From the NCBI GenBank assembly GCA_003577145.1, contig QEUP01000011.1:1-64000 (forward strand): a stretch of DNA of 64,000 nucleotides, in the 5' to 3' direction. This document shows positions 8,347 through 21,911 of the stretch, piece after piece. Position 1 is the stretch's first letter. Every line of letters begins with the position of its first letter. The DNA comes from Acidobacteriota bacterium (lineage in GTDB: Bacteria; Actinomycetota; Acidimicrobiia; Acidimicrobiales; Microtrichaceae). The notes under the pieces were generated by a model. It searched no databases and had not been told where the DNA came from. It saw only the letters and a list, made by a program, of their open reading frames with translations. Made by a program: the position numbers and the translations under genes.

Positions 8347-10452
8347 TCAGACGTCGAGCTGGAACACCTCGTGGTGGGGAAGCCCTGCGATCGGGTTGAC
8401 CTCACCGCTTTCGATCGTCGCGACCACCAAGGCGAACGGCGACAGAGTCGCCTTGCCTACCGTGAAGATCCGCTGTCCGTCCTCGCTCCAGCGGGGGACC
8501 GACAGGAAACGCCCGTATTCGATGTCCTCGACAGCGCCGGTGAGGCTGACCTCGTCGGGATCGAAGGACTGGGTGGCGATCCACGAGCCGAACGGCAGGA
8601 GGAGCGGTCCCTCGTCGTACTCGATCCATGCGAGGGATCGACCGTCTGGTGAGAAGTACGGATCGGACCGGAACTGCGGATCATCGCTCAGACGGGTTGC
8701 AGCAGTGCCGACCGGTTCGTCGTTCTCGACGCCGGGGTCGATCACGTAGAGGTCGAGGCACTTCAGGGGGGTATCGCAGTCCTCGTCGGTGCCGTCGTAG
8801 CCGATGAACGCTATGGCCGAGCCATCAGGCGCCCAGGACGGGTCCGCCGCCAGGCCACCGTGATCGGACCAGTTCGTGAGACGACGGATCTCGCCGGTGA
8901 AGACGTTCAGGATGTAGAGGTCGTAAGCAGTCGTGTCCGTCGACTGGCTGGCGAAGAAGACGACCTGGTCCCCGTCGGGGGACCATTCGGCGTGGCTCAG
9001 CGCGGTGAAGGTGATGCCGCTGCTCGGATCCGCGTCGTTCACCTCGAGGATCCGGGTGCGGTGCTCGCCGGTGGCGTCGGCGATCCACAGCCCGCGTCGA
9101 TCGGCATGGGTGTCGGTGTGACCGTCGGGCAACGAGTGGTAGAGCAGGTGGGTGCGGTCCGGCGAGATCCGGGGCCACACGAAGTTCAGCTCGTCCCTGC
9201 CCGAGGGCTCGTCGGCAATCAGCACCTCAGGGGCAGGATCGTCGAACGACGTCAGCCAGATGTCCTCACCTCCCGCTCCGGGGCTCTGGGTCTCGATGGC
9301 CGAATAGACGACGACCTCACCGGGTACCGTTGCGGGAGCGGAGACGAACCCTTCCTCGTACCAGGTACCGGTGGTTCGCGTCGACGGGAAGGTGGCCGTG
9401 ACCCGACCGTCGGCGCGGTTCACTGCCAGCACGTCGTCGACACCGTCGCCGTCGACGTCGCCGCTCACGTAGCGGTCCGCCTCGGGCAGCTCGGTCAGGT
9501 GCTCGGGGTCGGAGAAGGATCCGTCCCCGGCCGAGGCGAGGACCAGGCTGGGGGCCTGCGGGTCCTCGGCGACCACGGCCGCCAGGTCGTCGCGACCGTC
9601 CCCGTCGAAGTCCCCCAGCAGCAGCGCCTCGCTGTCGACGGCGAACCCGCCGTCGCTCCACCGCCGGGTGGACCCGTCCTTGGGCACCACCACGTCGACG
9701 TTGCCCGCAGCCGTGTCGATCGCGAGGATCTCGTCGGTCCCGTCCCCGTCGACGTCTCCGCTCGAATAGGCGGGCGCGACCGGGACCGTCGACGCCTGCT
9801 CGTCGAAGGCAAAGCCCGAGCCGGTGGACACGCCCAGGGACAACGAGCGGCCGGCGTCTCCCTGCGGGCCGAGGACAGCCAGGTCGGTGAGCCCGTCGCC
9901 GCTGAACTCACCGGCGAGGGCCTCCTCGGCACCGGCACCGAAGCCGCCGCCGAACCAGTCCTGGACCGTCGTGGTCAGCGCTCCTTGCGAGGCGCCGCTC
10001 AGGCCCACGCTCACCGAGCCCTCACCGAGATCGACCGCTATCAGATCTGCGAGCCCGTCACCGTTCACGTCGCCCACCGAGGGCTGCTGGTGAGCGAAGG
10101 GGGCGAACCAGTCCTGGACCCGCTCCTGCTCGCCGAACCGGGTCGTGCCGTCCGACAGCGCCACGTACACGTCGCCTGTCGATCCTTCGACGTCATCGAG
10201 CGGCAGGCCCCCCTGGGTGAACACGACGGTGTCAGCGTCGCCGTCCCCGTCGAGGTCACCGCTGTCGAAGACACCCGGAGCGTCGAAGTCGGTATCGCTG
10301 CCCACCTCCTCCAACTCGACCCGGTCACCCGGGGGAGGCCGGCCGGCGATCAGGCGCAGGACCACAACACCGACGACGAGGAACACAACGAGCGCGCCCG
10401 CAGTGATGAGGACGGCACGCAGGCAGGAAGGTCGCGACTTCAGGTCGTTCAC
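8347..10452 (-). CDS. membrane-anchored FG-GAP/VCBS plus TolB-type beta-propeller protein
   Basis: A 701-aa protein with a single N-terminal membrane anchor (about residues 13-36) and an extracytoplasmic body. Residues about 55-400 contain repeated calcium-binding loops of the form DxDGDGxxD (DLDGDGDAD, DVNGDGLAD, DVDGDGTDE, DFDGDGRDD, DVDGDGVDD), the hallmark of FG-GAP/VCBS propellers. The C-terminal 300 residues carry TolB/PD40 repeats (WSPDGDQVVFF, WAPDGSAIAFI, FSPDGRSLAWI). It probably forms two propellers on the cell surface. The start is GTG with no clear ribosome site. It follows the metallophosphatase-propeller gene after 76 nt. Function is unknown. Confidence 0.8.
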   Translation of the reverse strand: MNDLKSRPSCLRAVLITAGALVVFLVVGVVVLRLIAGRPPPGDRVELEEVGSDTDFDAPGVFDSGDLDGDGDADTVVFTQGGLPLDDVEGSTGDVYVALSDGTTRFGEQERVQDWFAPFAHQQPSVGDVNGDGLADLIAVDLGEGSVSVGLSGASQGALTTTVQDWFGGGFGAGAEEALAGEFSGDGLTDLAVLGPQGDAGRSLSLGVSTGSGFAFDEQASTVPVAPAYSSGDVDGDGTDEILAIDTAAGNVDVVVPKDGSTRRWSDGGFAVDSEALLLGDFDGDGRDDLAAVVAEDPQAPSLVLASAGDGSFSDPEHLTELPEADRYVSGDVDGDGVDDVLAVNRADGRVTATFPSTRTTGTWYEEGFVSAPATVPGEVVVYSAIETQSPGAGGEDIWLTSFDDPAPEVLIADEPSGRDELNFVWPRISPDRTHLLYHSLPDGHTDTHADRRGLWIADATGEHRTRILEVNDADPSSGITFTALSHAEWSPDGDQVVFFASQSTDTTAYDLYILNVFTGEIRRLTNWSDHGGLAADPSWAPDGSAIAFIGYDGTDEDCDTPLKCLDLYVIDPGVENDEPVGTAATRLSDDPQFRSDPYFSPDGRSLAWIEYDEGPLLLPFGSWIATQSFDPDEVSLTGAVEDIEYGRFLSVPRWSEDGQRIFTVGKATLSPFALVVATIESGEVNPIAGLPHHEVFQLDV

Positions 10453-10528
10453 AATGGGGGAGAAACCTGCTGGGGGATACTGCTCACCGGTGTACCACGC
10501 CCTGCCTCGCCACAGGCGTCGCCGGTCC

Positions 10529-12736
10529 TCAGGACCCTAGGGGGAGGGCCAGCACGGTCCCGCCGCTCGTCGCGACCACGAGCTGGCCACCCACCACGAC
10601 CGGCTCGGCCGTGAGGGGGACACCCAGGTCGGCCATGACCACCGCGTCGGTGCCGTCGGCGGCGATGCGGTGCACTCGGCCGTCGGCGGCGACTTGAACC
10701 AGCGAGTCACCCGCGACGACCGGCCCGGCGGGACACGCCTGGCCCGCCCTGCGGTACGGACCCATCGGAACCAGGGCCTCGCCGCCGAGCTGGCGGGACC
10801 AGATCCTCTCGCCGCTTTCGACGTCGAAGCCGTGAACAGAACCAACCCCGGTGGACGCGACGAGCAGCTCGCCGAGAACCACGGCCTGTCCGGCGGGAAA
10901 CGCCGCGTCCAGGCGGCCTCGCCAGCGACGCTCACCCGTGGCGGCGTCGATGCGCTCGATGCCACCACCGAGCCGCATCACGACCACGTCCTGCCCGTCC
11001 GGCAGGCGCAGGAAGTCAGCCCCCGGCGAGGCGGCTTCGGGCTCGTGTACCCAGCGGGTCTCCCCCGTCGCCGGATCGAGCCCGAAGGTGTTGGGCGAGA
11101 ACAATCCGAAGCCGAACACCAGCGTCTCGCCCTGATACGTACCGGCACCGTAGGTGGAGACGTTCTCGGGATTCGACAGGTCGTTGCGCTCCCAGATCCG
11201 GGAACCGTCTGCCAGCGAGAGAGCGGCGTAGCAGGGAACGGCGCCGGAGGCGACCTTGCCGTCGAAGATCACGGGTGCGGGATGCACCCACATCATCAGC
11301 GGATCGCCGATCTGTGCCTTCCAGCGGACCTCACCGGTAAGGGGGTCTGCTGCGGTCACCGCGCCGTGGACGGTGACGGCCACCACGGGGTCGTCGGCAT
11401 CACCGCTCTCACCACCGGCCCACACCACACCCGCCTTGACGGGACCTTCCAGCACCACATCCCAGCGCAGCTCGCCGCTGTCGGCATCGAAGGCCGTCAA
11501 GCCACCGACGGCCCGGTCGTCGTCTGACCACGCGACGACCACTCCGCCGTCGGCGATGGCTGCGGGTTCGGCCAGATGGCACGCACCCGGCAGGGTGGCG
11601 GACCACCGCGGCCTTCCCGGCTGTTCCGGGACCGGATCCTGTGCTGAGGGGACGGTGCCGAACGTCACCCGGTCCAGAGCAGCGGGCCCACCGGCGACCA
11701 CGGTGCGCATGGCGAGGGACTCGCCGTCCCATCTGAACAGCCGCACGTGAGGCGGATGCCAGTCGAATCCCCCGAAGGTGGCGTTGCCGGTGTTGACGTG
11801 CAGAGCGCCGTCGACCCGTACGACTCGACTCGTGTGCCAGTGGCCCGAGAGCGAGCCGAGCAGCCGCACGTGGGGCGCAGCCGCTCTCAGCCGGTCGAAG
11901 AAGTCCCGGGGCATCTGATCATGGGACAGCAACAGGACCGGCGTGCCCTCAGGCGCGGTGTGCAGGTCAGCCGCCAGCCAGCGTTCCTGTTCGACCCGAT
12001 CGATGCCGAGCCGGTGGCTGAACCAGTCCACGGCCACGATCCGCAGGCCCCCCCGGGTGAGCGACCACCAGCGCGGTCCCACCGCCGCCTCCCAGCGCCA
12101 GAAGGTCGCGGTTCCCATGCCGCGCGAGTCGACCGGGTCGTCGCGCTCCTCTGCCGCGTGCAGGTGGCCGTAGTGGTCGTGATTGCCGGCGATGGCGTGC
12201 ACAGGGACAGGGGACCTCGCCGCCACCTCTGCCAGCATGACGAACTCGTCGAAGGTCCCGTGGTCGGTGAGATCCCCGGTGAGCAGGGCGAACCTGACGT
12301 CCTGCTCGGTGCCGACCGCCAGATCGATGGCCGCGCTCAGCTGCCCGGGACTGGTCAGCGGTCGATGCGCGAGGTTGCCGTCGTCATCGACACCGAATGG
12401 GCTGTCCGCGAAGGGCACACGGGCCGGTTCCGGGACCGTGCTCATGTGGGTGTCGGTGAGCTGGGCGAACCTGAACGGCGGAGCGTGATCGGCCGGCACC
12501 AGTTCGAAGTCGAACCGCCCGCCGGGCTCACTGGAACGAGCGAACCAGGAAGAGCACTCGTAACCATCGGGGCGGGAGACCCACACGAAGCCGGGCCTGG
12601 CATCGCGAATCGCATAGCGCCCCTTGCCGTCGCTGAGCGCCACGGTCTCGCCGTCGCTGACCGACACGCCCTCGAGGCCCCGGCCGGAGCTGCTCGTGAT
12701 CCGTCCGGCGATCTCGATGCCCCGTTCGTGCGTCAT
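10529..12736 (-). CDS. calcineurin-like phosphoesterase fused to a PQQ-type beta-propeller
   Basis: A 735-aa fusion. Residues 8-65 form an Ig/CarboxypepD-like N-terminal domain (GRITSSSGRGLEGVSVSDG). Residues 85-330 are a metallophosphatase with QLTDTHMS, LLTGDLTDHG, IAGNHDHYG and SGHWHTSRV supplying the dimetal ligands. Residues 385-735 contain PQQ/quinoprotein-like repeats, for example SGELRWDVVL, TGEVRWKAQI and TGERRWRGRL. No signal peptide is evident, so location is unclear. The propeller may bind a substrate or partner; it lacks evidence for quinone cofactor use. Confidence 0.85.
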   Translation of the reverse strand: MTHERGIEIAGRITSSSGRGLEGVSVSDGETVALSDGKGRYAIRDARPGFVWVSRPDGYECSSWFARSSEPGGRFDFELVPADHAPPFRFAQLTDTHMSTVPEPARVPFADSPFGVDDDGNLAHRPLTSPGQLSAAIDLAVGTEQDVRFALLTGDLTDHGTFDEFVMLAEVAARSPVPVHAIAGNHDHYGHLHAAEERDDPVDSRGMGTATFWRWEAAVGPRWWSLTRGGLRIVAVDWFSHRLGIDRVEQERWLAADLHTAPEGTPVLLLSHDQMPRDFFDRLRAAAPHVRLLGSLSGHWHTSRVVRVDGALHVNTGNATFGGFDWHPPHVRLFRWDGESLAMRTVVAGGPAALDRVTFGTVPSAQDPVPEQPGRPRWSATLPGACHLAEPAAIADGGVVVAWSDDDRAVGGLTAFDADSGELRWDVVLEGPVKAGVVWAGGESGDADDPVVAVTVHGAVTAADPLTGEVRWKAQIGDPLMMWVHPAPVIFDGKVASGAVPCYAALSLADGSRIWERNDLSNPENVSTYGAGTYQGETLVFGFGLFSPNTFGLDPATGETRWVHEPEAASPGADFLRLPDGQDVVVMRLGGGIERIDAATGERRWRGRLDAAFPAGQAVVLGELLVASTGVGSVHGFDVESGERIWSRQLGGEALVPMGPYRRAGQACPAGPVVAGDSLVQVAADGRVHRIAADGTDAVVMADLGVPLTAEPVVVGGQLVVATSGGTVLALPLGS

Positions 12737-12766
12737 GGCTCCCTGCGTAGCACCAAGGCGTCCTGC

Positions 12767-15933
<3,167 letters not shown>

Positions 15934-15937
<4 letters not shown>

Positions 15938-16992
15938 CCCAGCTCGAGTGTGTCGAGATCCGGCGCTCCCGACGCCGGCCGCGGACCCTCGGGTGGCACC
16001 ACCTGCAAGGTGCTCGGATCCCATTTGCCGATCGTCTTGTCCACGGTGATGTCCGCCTCGGCGGCGGCGAGCACGGCCACTGTGGTAGCCGGATCCTGGA
16101 GGGATTGGGCTGCGAGATCGTCGACGAGATCCTCGAATTCGGTGCCCGTCCCCTGATCCAGGTGGAATATCACGTAGCCGGTCGCCGGTGTCCCGCTCGC
16201 GGTAGCCGTCTCGACCTTCTCAACCTCGGTGACCTCGCCCTCGGTGGACAGAGCCAGAACCGCGTCGGCGGTCTCCTGGGAGAGCCCCATCTCGGTGGTG
16301 AGGTTCTCCCCGGTGACACAACCGATCTCGGAGCCGCCCTGCAAGCTGGACGGGTTCGGAGCTGCCAGCGCATCGGCCTGGAGCTGTGCCAGCGCCTCGT
16401 CGAATGTCACGTCGCCCGCAGCAAGCGCCGCGCGCGTCGCTTCGGCTTCGGCTTCGGTGTCAAAGGAGAGCGCGCTCACACAGCGCATGTCCTCGAGCTG
16501 TTCGAACTGCTCGTCCGGGAGGGAGTCATAGAGCGTGCGCAGCTCTTCCTCGGTGAAGGTGTTGCCCTCGCCACCGCCCTCGACCGGCGTGTAGTGCACC
16601 TGCAGGCCGAATGCCAGGATCTGCAGCTCTACCTCGTCCTCGCTACCGAGCTGGCTGATGTCGGTCATCCCCTGCGCCTGAGCAGCCTCGAGGAAGGCAC
16701 CTCTGTAGTCGTCGGTGGTTATGCCGAGGTCTTGCGCCGCTTGGGCGATCAGGGTTCCCTGGATCTGCTGCGTCAGGGCGACGGCGACGTCGGCGATCTG
16801 CACCCCTTCGCTCTCGTCTGCCGCCGCCGTGTCGGCGGTCGCCGGCTCGGCCTGGCTCTCGACGAGCTCGTACACCTCGTCACGGGTGATCGCCTCGCCG
16901 TTCACGGTGGCAAGGTCTCCGCTGTTCAAGACGCCACAGGAGCTCGCCGCGAGGCTGCCGGTGGCGATGAGGAGGATCAGGAACCGACTCAC
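15934..16992 (-). CDS. SurA/PrsA-like lipoprotein chaperone
   Basis: A 352-aa secreted protein. A hydrophobic signal peptide ends in a lipobox-like LAASSC (Cys about 19). A SurA N-terminal-type region follows (VNGEAITRDEVYELV), with long helices and an Ala/Glu-rich middle. A full parvulin PPIase domain is not obvious. Its role is probably folding or quality control of exported proteins. In mycobacteria a lipoprotein gene (lpqU) sits between mazG and eno. The start is GTG with no Shine-Dalgarno and a -10-like TACCAT 10 nt upstream, so it may be leaderless. Confidence 0.75.
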
Positions 16993-17001
16993 AGACCGCC
17001 G

Positions 17002-17031
17002 ATGGTACGGACTCGCGCCGTTCCCGGTCGA
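17002..17031 (-). promoter_or_regulatory. promoter of the surA-like/mazG unit, probably leaderless
   Basis: On the minus strand TCGACC (17031-17026) and TACCAT (17007-17002) are separated by 18 bp. The start GTG follows the -10 after 9 nt and no ribosome-binding sequence is visible. The site lies in the 52-nt gap after mfd. Confidence 0.45.
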
Positions 17032-17044
17032 TTTGGGCAGACGA

Positions 17045-20000
17045 TCAACAGAAGGCGTCGAGGAAGGCCAGCACCTCCGACGCCGTTGCCCTTCCGCCGC
17101 TCACCGGGAGGTGGACCTGAGCAAGGTCCTCCTTGTAGAGCGCCCCCTTGTGGAGCCTCGCCAGCCTCACCTGCTTGGAGGCCTTCAACTGCAGCGGTGC
17201 GAGGCGGGCCACCCAGTCGGGCCCACCCATCCCTGTCCCCCTGGTCACGGTGACCTCGCTGACCCCAGTCCGTATGCAGGCTGCCCGCAGGCGGGCCACG
17301 TCGAGCAGTGCCTCGGCCACCTCGGGCATGGGACCATACCGGTCGACCCACTCGGCGGCGATGTCGGCGACCTCCTCCGCCGTGTCCACCGAGGCCAGCC
17401 GGCGGTAGGCCTCCAGGCGCAGCTCCTCCTTGGCCACGTAGTCCACCGGCAGGTGGGCGTCGAAACACAGCTCGAGCTTGACCTCCACGGGTTCGCTCGG
17501 CTCCTCACCCTTCAGCTCTGCCACGGCCTCGGTGACCATCTGGCAGTAGAGGTCGTAGCCGACCGCCGCGATGTGGCCTGACTGGTGGGTGCCCAGGATG
17601 TTGCCCGCACCACGGATCTCCAGGTCGCGCATGGCGATGCGAAATCCCGATCCCAGCTCGGTGCTCTCCCCGATCGTCCGCAGGCGCTCATAGGCCTCCT
17701 CGGTGAGGACCCGGTCCTGGGGTGTGAACAGGTAGGCGTAGGCCCGCTGACCTGCCCTGCCCACCCGACCCCTCAGCTGGTGGAGCTGACCGAGCCCCAG
17801 CAGATCGGCCCGGTCCACGACCAAGGTGTTGACCGTGGGCATGTCGATGCCTGATTCGATGATGGTGGTGCACACGAGAACGTCGTACTCGCCTTCCCAG
17901 AAGTCCAGCACGACCCTCTCCAGAGAGGCCTCGTCCATCTGCCCGTGCGCGACGGCTACCCGTGCCTCGGGCACGAGCCCGCGGAGATCAGCCGCGACAT
18001 GCTCGATGTCCATGACACGGTTGTGGACGAAGAAGACCTGACCCTCGCGCAACAGCTCCCGGCGAATGGCCTCGGCGACGGCTCGCTCGTCGTACTCACC
18101 CACGTAGGTGAGGATGGGTTGGCGCTCCGCCGGTGGGGTGTCGATGATGGTGAGGTCGCGGATCCCGGTGAGGCTCATCTCCAGTGTGCGCGGAATCGGA
18201 GTGGCAGTGAGCGTCAGGACGTCGACGTCGGTCTTCAGCTTCTTGATCGCCTCCTTGTGATGAACACCGAACCGTTGCTCCTCATCGAGTATCAGCAACC
18301 CCAGGTCCTTGAAGCCGACGTCTTCGCTCAGCAGCCGGTGGGTGCCGATGACCATGTCGACCTGACCTGATCGGAGGCCCTCCACGACCTTCCTGGCCTG
18401 ACCGGGGGTGAGGAAGCGACTGAGGACCTCTACTCGGACCGGATAGCCGGCATAGCGATCACCGAAGGTCTGGAAGTGCTGCTGCGCGAGCAGTGTGGTC
18501 GGTACGAGCATCGCCACCTGCTTGCCGTCTTGCATCGCCTTGAACGCGGCCCGAATCGCAACCTCGGTCTTCCCGAACCCCACGTCACCGCACACCAGAC
18601 GATCCATCGGTGGCGCCTGCTCCATGTCCTGCTTCACCTCGTCGATGGCCTTTTGCTGGTCGGGCGTCTCCTCATAGGGGAACGCATCCTCGAGCTCCCG
18701 CTGCCATGGAGTGTCGGCGCTGTAGACGTGGCCCCCGGCGTTGACCCTCTTCTGGTAGAGGACGACGAGCTCCTGGGCTATCTCCTGTACCGCAGATCTG
18801 ACGCGGGCCTTGGCTTTCTGCCAGTCGGTACCGCCCATCCGGCTGAGGCTGGGTGAATCGCCTCCGGTGTAGTGGCGGACCGCGTCGATCTGGTCGGACG
18901 GGACATAGAGCCGGTCGTCTCCCCGGTACTCCAGTAGCAGGTAGTCGCGCTCGACCCCGCCTATCGCCCGCTTCACCATTCCCCCGTAACGGGCAACGCC
19001 ATGCTGGTGGTGCACGACGAAATCACCCGGCGCGAGGTCATCGAAGAACCGTTGGGCGTCGCGACGCCGGGGCTCGGCCCGGCGGTGGGCCCGGCGGCGA
19101 CCGGTGACATCGGCCTCGGCCAGCACAGCCAGCCTCACGTTCGGCAGGACGAAGCCGCGCTCGAGGGGAGCGACGACGATGGATCCACCGGGCTTGGTCA
19201 GGTCGAAACCGGCATCCGAGTCAGCCGAAAGGGTGAGGCCCCGTTCGCCGAGAAGCCCCTCGAGACGTTTGGCGCTACCCGCCCCGTCGGCACAGACCAC
19301 GAGCGTGTACCCGTCGGCGAGCATGCCACCGAGCTGTCTGATCAGTCCGCTGCCGTCGCCTGCGACCGGCTGCCAACCGGACGCGTTCACGGTGGGCACA
19401 TCGGGTCCTTCGGGGACCGAGGTCAAGGTCCACGCCGGCGCGTCGGTGTGTGAGAGCAACCGGTCGAAGGGCAGGTGCAACTCGGGGAACATCTCATCCT
19501 CGACGGCTGCGCCCCAGGTCCGAGCCAGGGTTCCGGCGAGATCGTGCTCCTCGGCGATGATGTCTGTGGCTCGGTCCCGAATCCGACCGGGTTCGACCAG
19601 CAGCACGAGGGCATCGGACCCCAGCAGGTCGAACAGGACGTGCTCCTTCTCGGTCAGCCACGGCAACCACGATTCCATGCCGTCGAAGGTCTCCCCGTCG
19701 GCCAACCGCTGCCACTGCTCCCGGCCCCACGGAGCGCTGCTGATCAGGGCCTCGGCCCGTTGTCTCACCTCCGCGGTGGGCAACAGCTCTCGGCAGGCAT
19801 GGATCTCGACCTCGGAGATGTCCTCTGTGGAGCGCTGATCGGCCACCGAGAAGCGCGTCATCCGGTCGATCTCGTCTCCCCAGAGATCTATCCGCACCGG
19901 AGCGTCAGAGGTGCTGGGGAACACGTCGATAATCGATCCTCGTACTGCCAGCTCGCCCCGGTGCTCGACCTGGTACTCCCGCCGGTAGCCGGCTGCCACG

Positions 20001-20473
20001 AGAGCTTCGACGAGCCCGACGGAATCGAGGACGGCCCCGCGGCGAACTCTGACGGGATCGACGTCCTCCACATGGGGACCGAGTCGCTGGACCAGCGCCC
20101 GAGCCGAAGCAACGAGCACTCGGGGGACCTGCTCGGGTCGACGCAGACGCGACATCACCCGGAGGCGTCGACCCATCGTCTCCACGCTGGGGCTCACCCG
20201 CTCGAACGGAAGCGTCTCCCAGGCAGGGAACAGCTCGACCTGATCGCGACCGAGGAACTGGCCGAGGTCAGCGGCGAGCCGTTCGCTCTCGGCCGTGGTC
20301 GGGACCGCTATGACGAGCGGACGGCGGCTGCTCACGTCCGCGATGGCAGCGGCGACGATGGCCCGGGCCGGCTCGGCTACAGCGAGGACCGCGCTCGTCC
20401 GGCCCAGCACACGCGCCAACGCCGGCTCCTCGCGAACCAGGCGCGGCAGTTCAACCAGGGGTACGGTCGGCAT
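17045..20473 (-). CDS. mfd: transcription-repair coupling factor Mfd
   Basis: An ATP-driven translocase that displaces RNA polymerase stalled at lesions and recruits UvrA. UvrB-homology modules occupy the N-terminal 350 residues. The RNA-polymerase-interacting CarD-like domain begins near [17 protein letters not shown]. The helicase core shows [10 protein letters not shown] (Walker A), the DEEQ box in [19 protein letters not shown] and the RAD-like segment [20 protein letters not shown]-terminal domain completes it. The start is the ATG at 20473 with GGAG at good spacing, overlapping the last codons of pth; upstream residues in frame are not Mfd-like. The length is 1142 aa. Confidence 0.96.
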   Translation of the reverse strand: MPTVPLVELPRLVREEPALARVLGRTSAVLAVAEPARAIVAAAIADVSSRRPLVIAVPTTAESERLAADLGQFLGRDQVELFPAWETLPFERVSPSVETMGRRLRVMSRLRRPEQVPRVLVASARALVQRLGPHVEDVDPVRVRRGAVLDSVGLVEALVAAGYRREYQVEHRGELAVRGSIIDVFPSTSDAPVRIDLWGDEIDRMTRFSVADQRSTEDISEVEIHACRELLPTAEVRQRAEALISSAPWGREQWQRLADGETFDGMESWLPWLTEKEHVLFDLLGSDALVLLVEPGRIRDRATDIIAEEHDLAGTLARTWGAAVEDEMFPELHLPFDRLLSHTDAPAWTLTSVPEGPDVPTVNASGWQPVAGDGSGLIRQLGGMLADGYTLVVCADGAGSAKRLEGLLGERGLTLSADSDAGFDLTKPGGSIVVAPLERGFVLPNVRLAVLAEADVTGRRRAHRRAEPRRRDAQRFFDDLAPGDFVVHHQHGVARYGGMVKRAIGGVERDYLLLEYRGDDRLYVPSDQIDAVRHYTGGDSPSLSRMGGTDWQKAKARVRSAVQEIAQELVVLYQKRVNAGGHVYSADTPWQRELEDAFPYEETPDQQKAIDEVKQDMEQAPPMDRLVCGDVGFGKTEVAIRAAFKAMQDGKQVAMLVPTTLLAQQHFQTFGDRYAGYPVRVEVLSRFLTPGQARKVVEGLRSGQVDMVIGTHRLLSEDVGFKDLGLLILDEEQRFGVHHKEAIKKLKTDVDVLTLTATPIPRTLEMSLTGIRDLTIIDTPPAERQPILTYVGEYDERAVAEAIRRELLREGQVFFVHNRVMDIEHVAADLRGLVPEARVAVAHGQMDEASLERVVLDFWEGEYDVLVCTTIIESGIDMPTVNTLVVDRADLLGLGQLHQLRGRVGRAGQRAYAYLFTPQDRVLTEEAYERLRTIGESTELGSGFRIAMRDLEIRGAGNILGTHQSGHIAAVGYDLYCQMVTEAVAELKGEEPSEPVEVKLELCFDAHLPVDYVAKEELRLEAYRRLASVDTAEEVADIAAEWVDRYGPMPEVAEALLDVARLRAACIRTGVSEVTVTRGTGMGGPDWVARLAPLQLKASKQVRLARLHKGALYKEDLAQVHLPVSGGRATASEVLAFLDAFC

Positions 20474-21092
20474 TGAACTGCTCCATGGCCCGGCTGACGC
20501 CTCCGGCCAGGATGACCTCCACCGCGTCGGCCGCCTCGACGATGCCTTGTTCGAGCAGGTCGCGGTCCCGTCCCGGCGGTACCCGCAGGACGTGGTCGGC
20601 ACCGTGTTCCTTGCTGGGCGGCTTGCCGACCCCGATCCGCACCCTGAGGAAGTCGGCGGAATGGAGGTGGGAGGTGATCGACCTGAGCCCGTTGTGCCCC
20701 GCGAGGCCCCCGCCCACCTTGACCTTGATCCGGCCGGGTGGCAGGTCCAGCTCGTCGTGGATCACCACCAGACGGGTGAGGTCGGCGATGCCGAACCTCC
20801 TCACCAGCTTCTGCACCGACTGCCCCGACTCGTTCATGAACGTCTGGGGGAACCCCAGGGCAACCTGCCGGCCGTCGATCCTGACCACGTCGACGAGGGC
20901 GAGCTCTTTGCTCTTGCGCAGGCGTCCGCCGTGACGCTCGGCGAGCAGCCCCACGGCCTCGGCACCGACGTTGTGGCGGGTTCCCTCGTACTCGGGTCCG
21001 GGATTGCCCAGACCTACGACGAGCAGGTCCGCTGGCGTCCCCCGCCGCTCGGCTCGTTCGCCTCTCCTTCGGCCTCTCCGGGAGAGGGGCAT
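20451..21092 (-). CDS. pth: peptidyl-tRNA hydrolase
   Basis: Releases tRNA from prematurely terminated peptidyl-tRNA. The signature LLVVGLGNPGPEYEGTRHNV carries the catalytic His, and IHDELDLPPGRIKVK and GGGLAGHNGLRS are conserved. The 213 aa include an Arg-rich N-terminal extension of about 20 residues (MPLSRRGRRRGERAERR), so an internal start is possible. The ATG overlaps the rplY stop by one base (TGATG). Confidence 0.95.
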   Translation of the reverse strand: MPLSRRGRRRGERAERRGTPADLLVVGLGNPGPEYEGTRHNVGAEAVGLLAERHGGRLRKSKELALVDVVRIDGRQVALGFPQTFMNESGQSVQKLVRRFGIADLTRLVVIHDELDLPPGRIKVKVGGGLAGHNGLRSITSHLHSADFLRVRIGVGKPPSKEHGADHVLRVPPGRDRDLLEQGIVEAADAVEVILAGGVSRAMEQFNADRTPG

Positions 21093-21775
21093 CAGCCCTC
21101 TTCGTCGGGCTCTCCGCCGCCGGCCTCGGCGGCCTCGCCTTCGGCCACTTCGCCCTCTTCGCCCTCGACGACTTCGCCCTCTTCGCCCTCCGGCACCTCT
21201 TCTTCCTCGACGAGTGCCGCCCGGGTGAGCGTCGCCGCGACCACGGGGTCGTCAGGGTTGACATCGGTCGTGACGCCAGCTGGAAGGACGAGGTCCCTGA
21301 CCATGTAGGTGTCGTCCATGGTCATGTTGGTCACATCGATCTCGAGCCGGTCGGGTATGGAGTCGGGCCGGCAGTGAACGGTCAGCGAGGTCAGCACCTG
21401 CTCGGTGATGCCCTCGGCCGCATGCACCTCGCTCGCCTCACCGACGACCGAGATGGGCACCTCGACGGTGACTTCTGCCGTGGGGTCGATGCGGAGGAAG
21501 TCCACGTGGATCACGTCACGCCGGACCGGATCCCTCTGCAGATCCTTGACGAGGCTCAGCTGGCTCTCACCGTTGATCTGGAGGTCGATCAGCGCGTTGA
21601 GGCCCGCGTCGGTGGTGAGGGCGCGCCGCAGGTCCGGGTAGGCAACACTCACCACGACCGACTCCTGGCCCAATCCGTACACGACTCCCGGTACGCGTCC
21701 CTCCGAGCGCAGACGCTTCGACGATCGCGTGCCGAGCGCCCGTCCTGTGTCGGCGACGACAGTGACCTGATCCAT
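21092..21775 (-). CDS. rplY: 50S ribosomal protein bL25, long CTC form
   Basis: A 5S rRNA-binding protein of the large subunit, in the general-stress-protein CTC form with an extra beta domain (227 aa). The N-terminus is typical (KRLRSEGRVPGVVYG). The middle has IHVDFLRIDPTAEVTVEVP. The last 35 residues are almost entirely Glu, Gly, Ala and Val, a long acidic tail. AGGAG lies 6-7 nt before the ATG. It sits between prs and pth, as in many Gram-positive bacteria. Confidence 0.94.
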   Translation of the reverse strand: MDQVTVVADTGRALGTRSSKRLRSEGRVPGVVYGLGQESVVVSVAYPDLRRALTTDAGLNALIDLQINGESQLSLVKDLQRDPVRRDVIHVDFLRIDPTAEVTVEVPISVVGEASEVHAAEGITEQVLTSLTVHCRPDSIPDRLEIDVTNMTMDDTYMVRDLVLPAGVTTDVNPDDPVVAATLTRAALVEEEEVPEGEEGEVVEGEEGEVAEGEAAEAGGGEPDEEG

Positions 21776-21856
21776 GATGATCTCCTACGGGGTGGAACGG
21801 GCCGACGACTCCGGGCGGGTGTGCGGGCAAGTCGCCCTACGTCGGGCCGGCTTGCG

Positions 21857-21862
21857 ATTCTA
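21857..21862 (-). promoter_or_regulatory. candidate -10 of rplY
   Basis: On the minus strand GGTAGAATCGC contains TAGAAT, 81 nt before the rplY ATG, in the 136-nt gap after prs. The same 11-base string occurs at 49593-49603 on the plus strand, there before a structured-RNA candidate. The -35 is weak (TGGCCC at 19 bp). Confidence 0.4.
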
Positions 21863-21911
21863 CCGAAGCCGGGGCGAACCGGGCCAGCGTGCTGCTGGTC
21901 GCCGCGGGCGC

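Noticed and set aside
8860-10614. A 584-codon plus-strand frame
   Set aside because: It is antisense to the FG-GAP/TolB protein and shows no recognisable motif.
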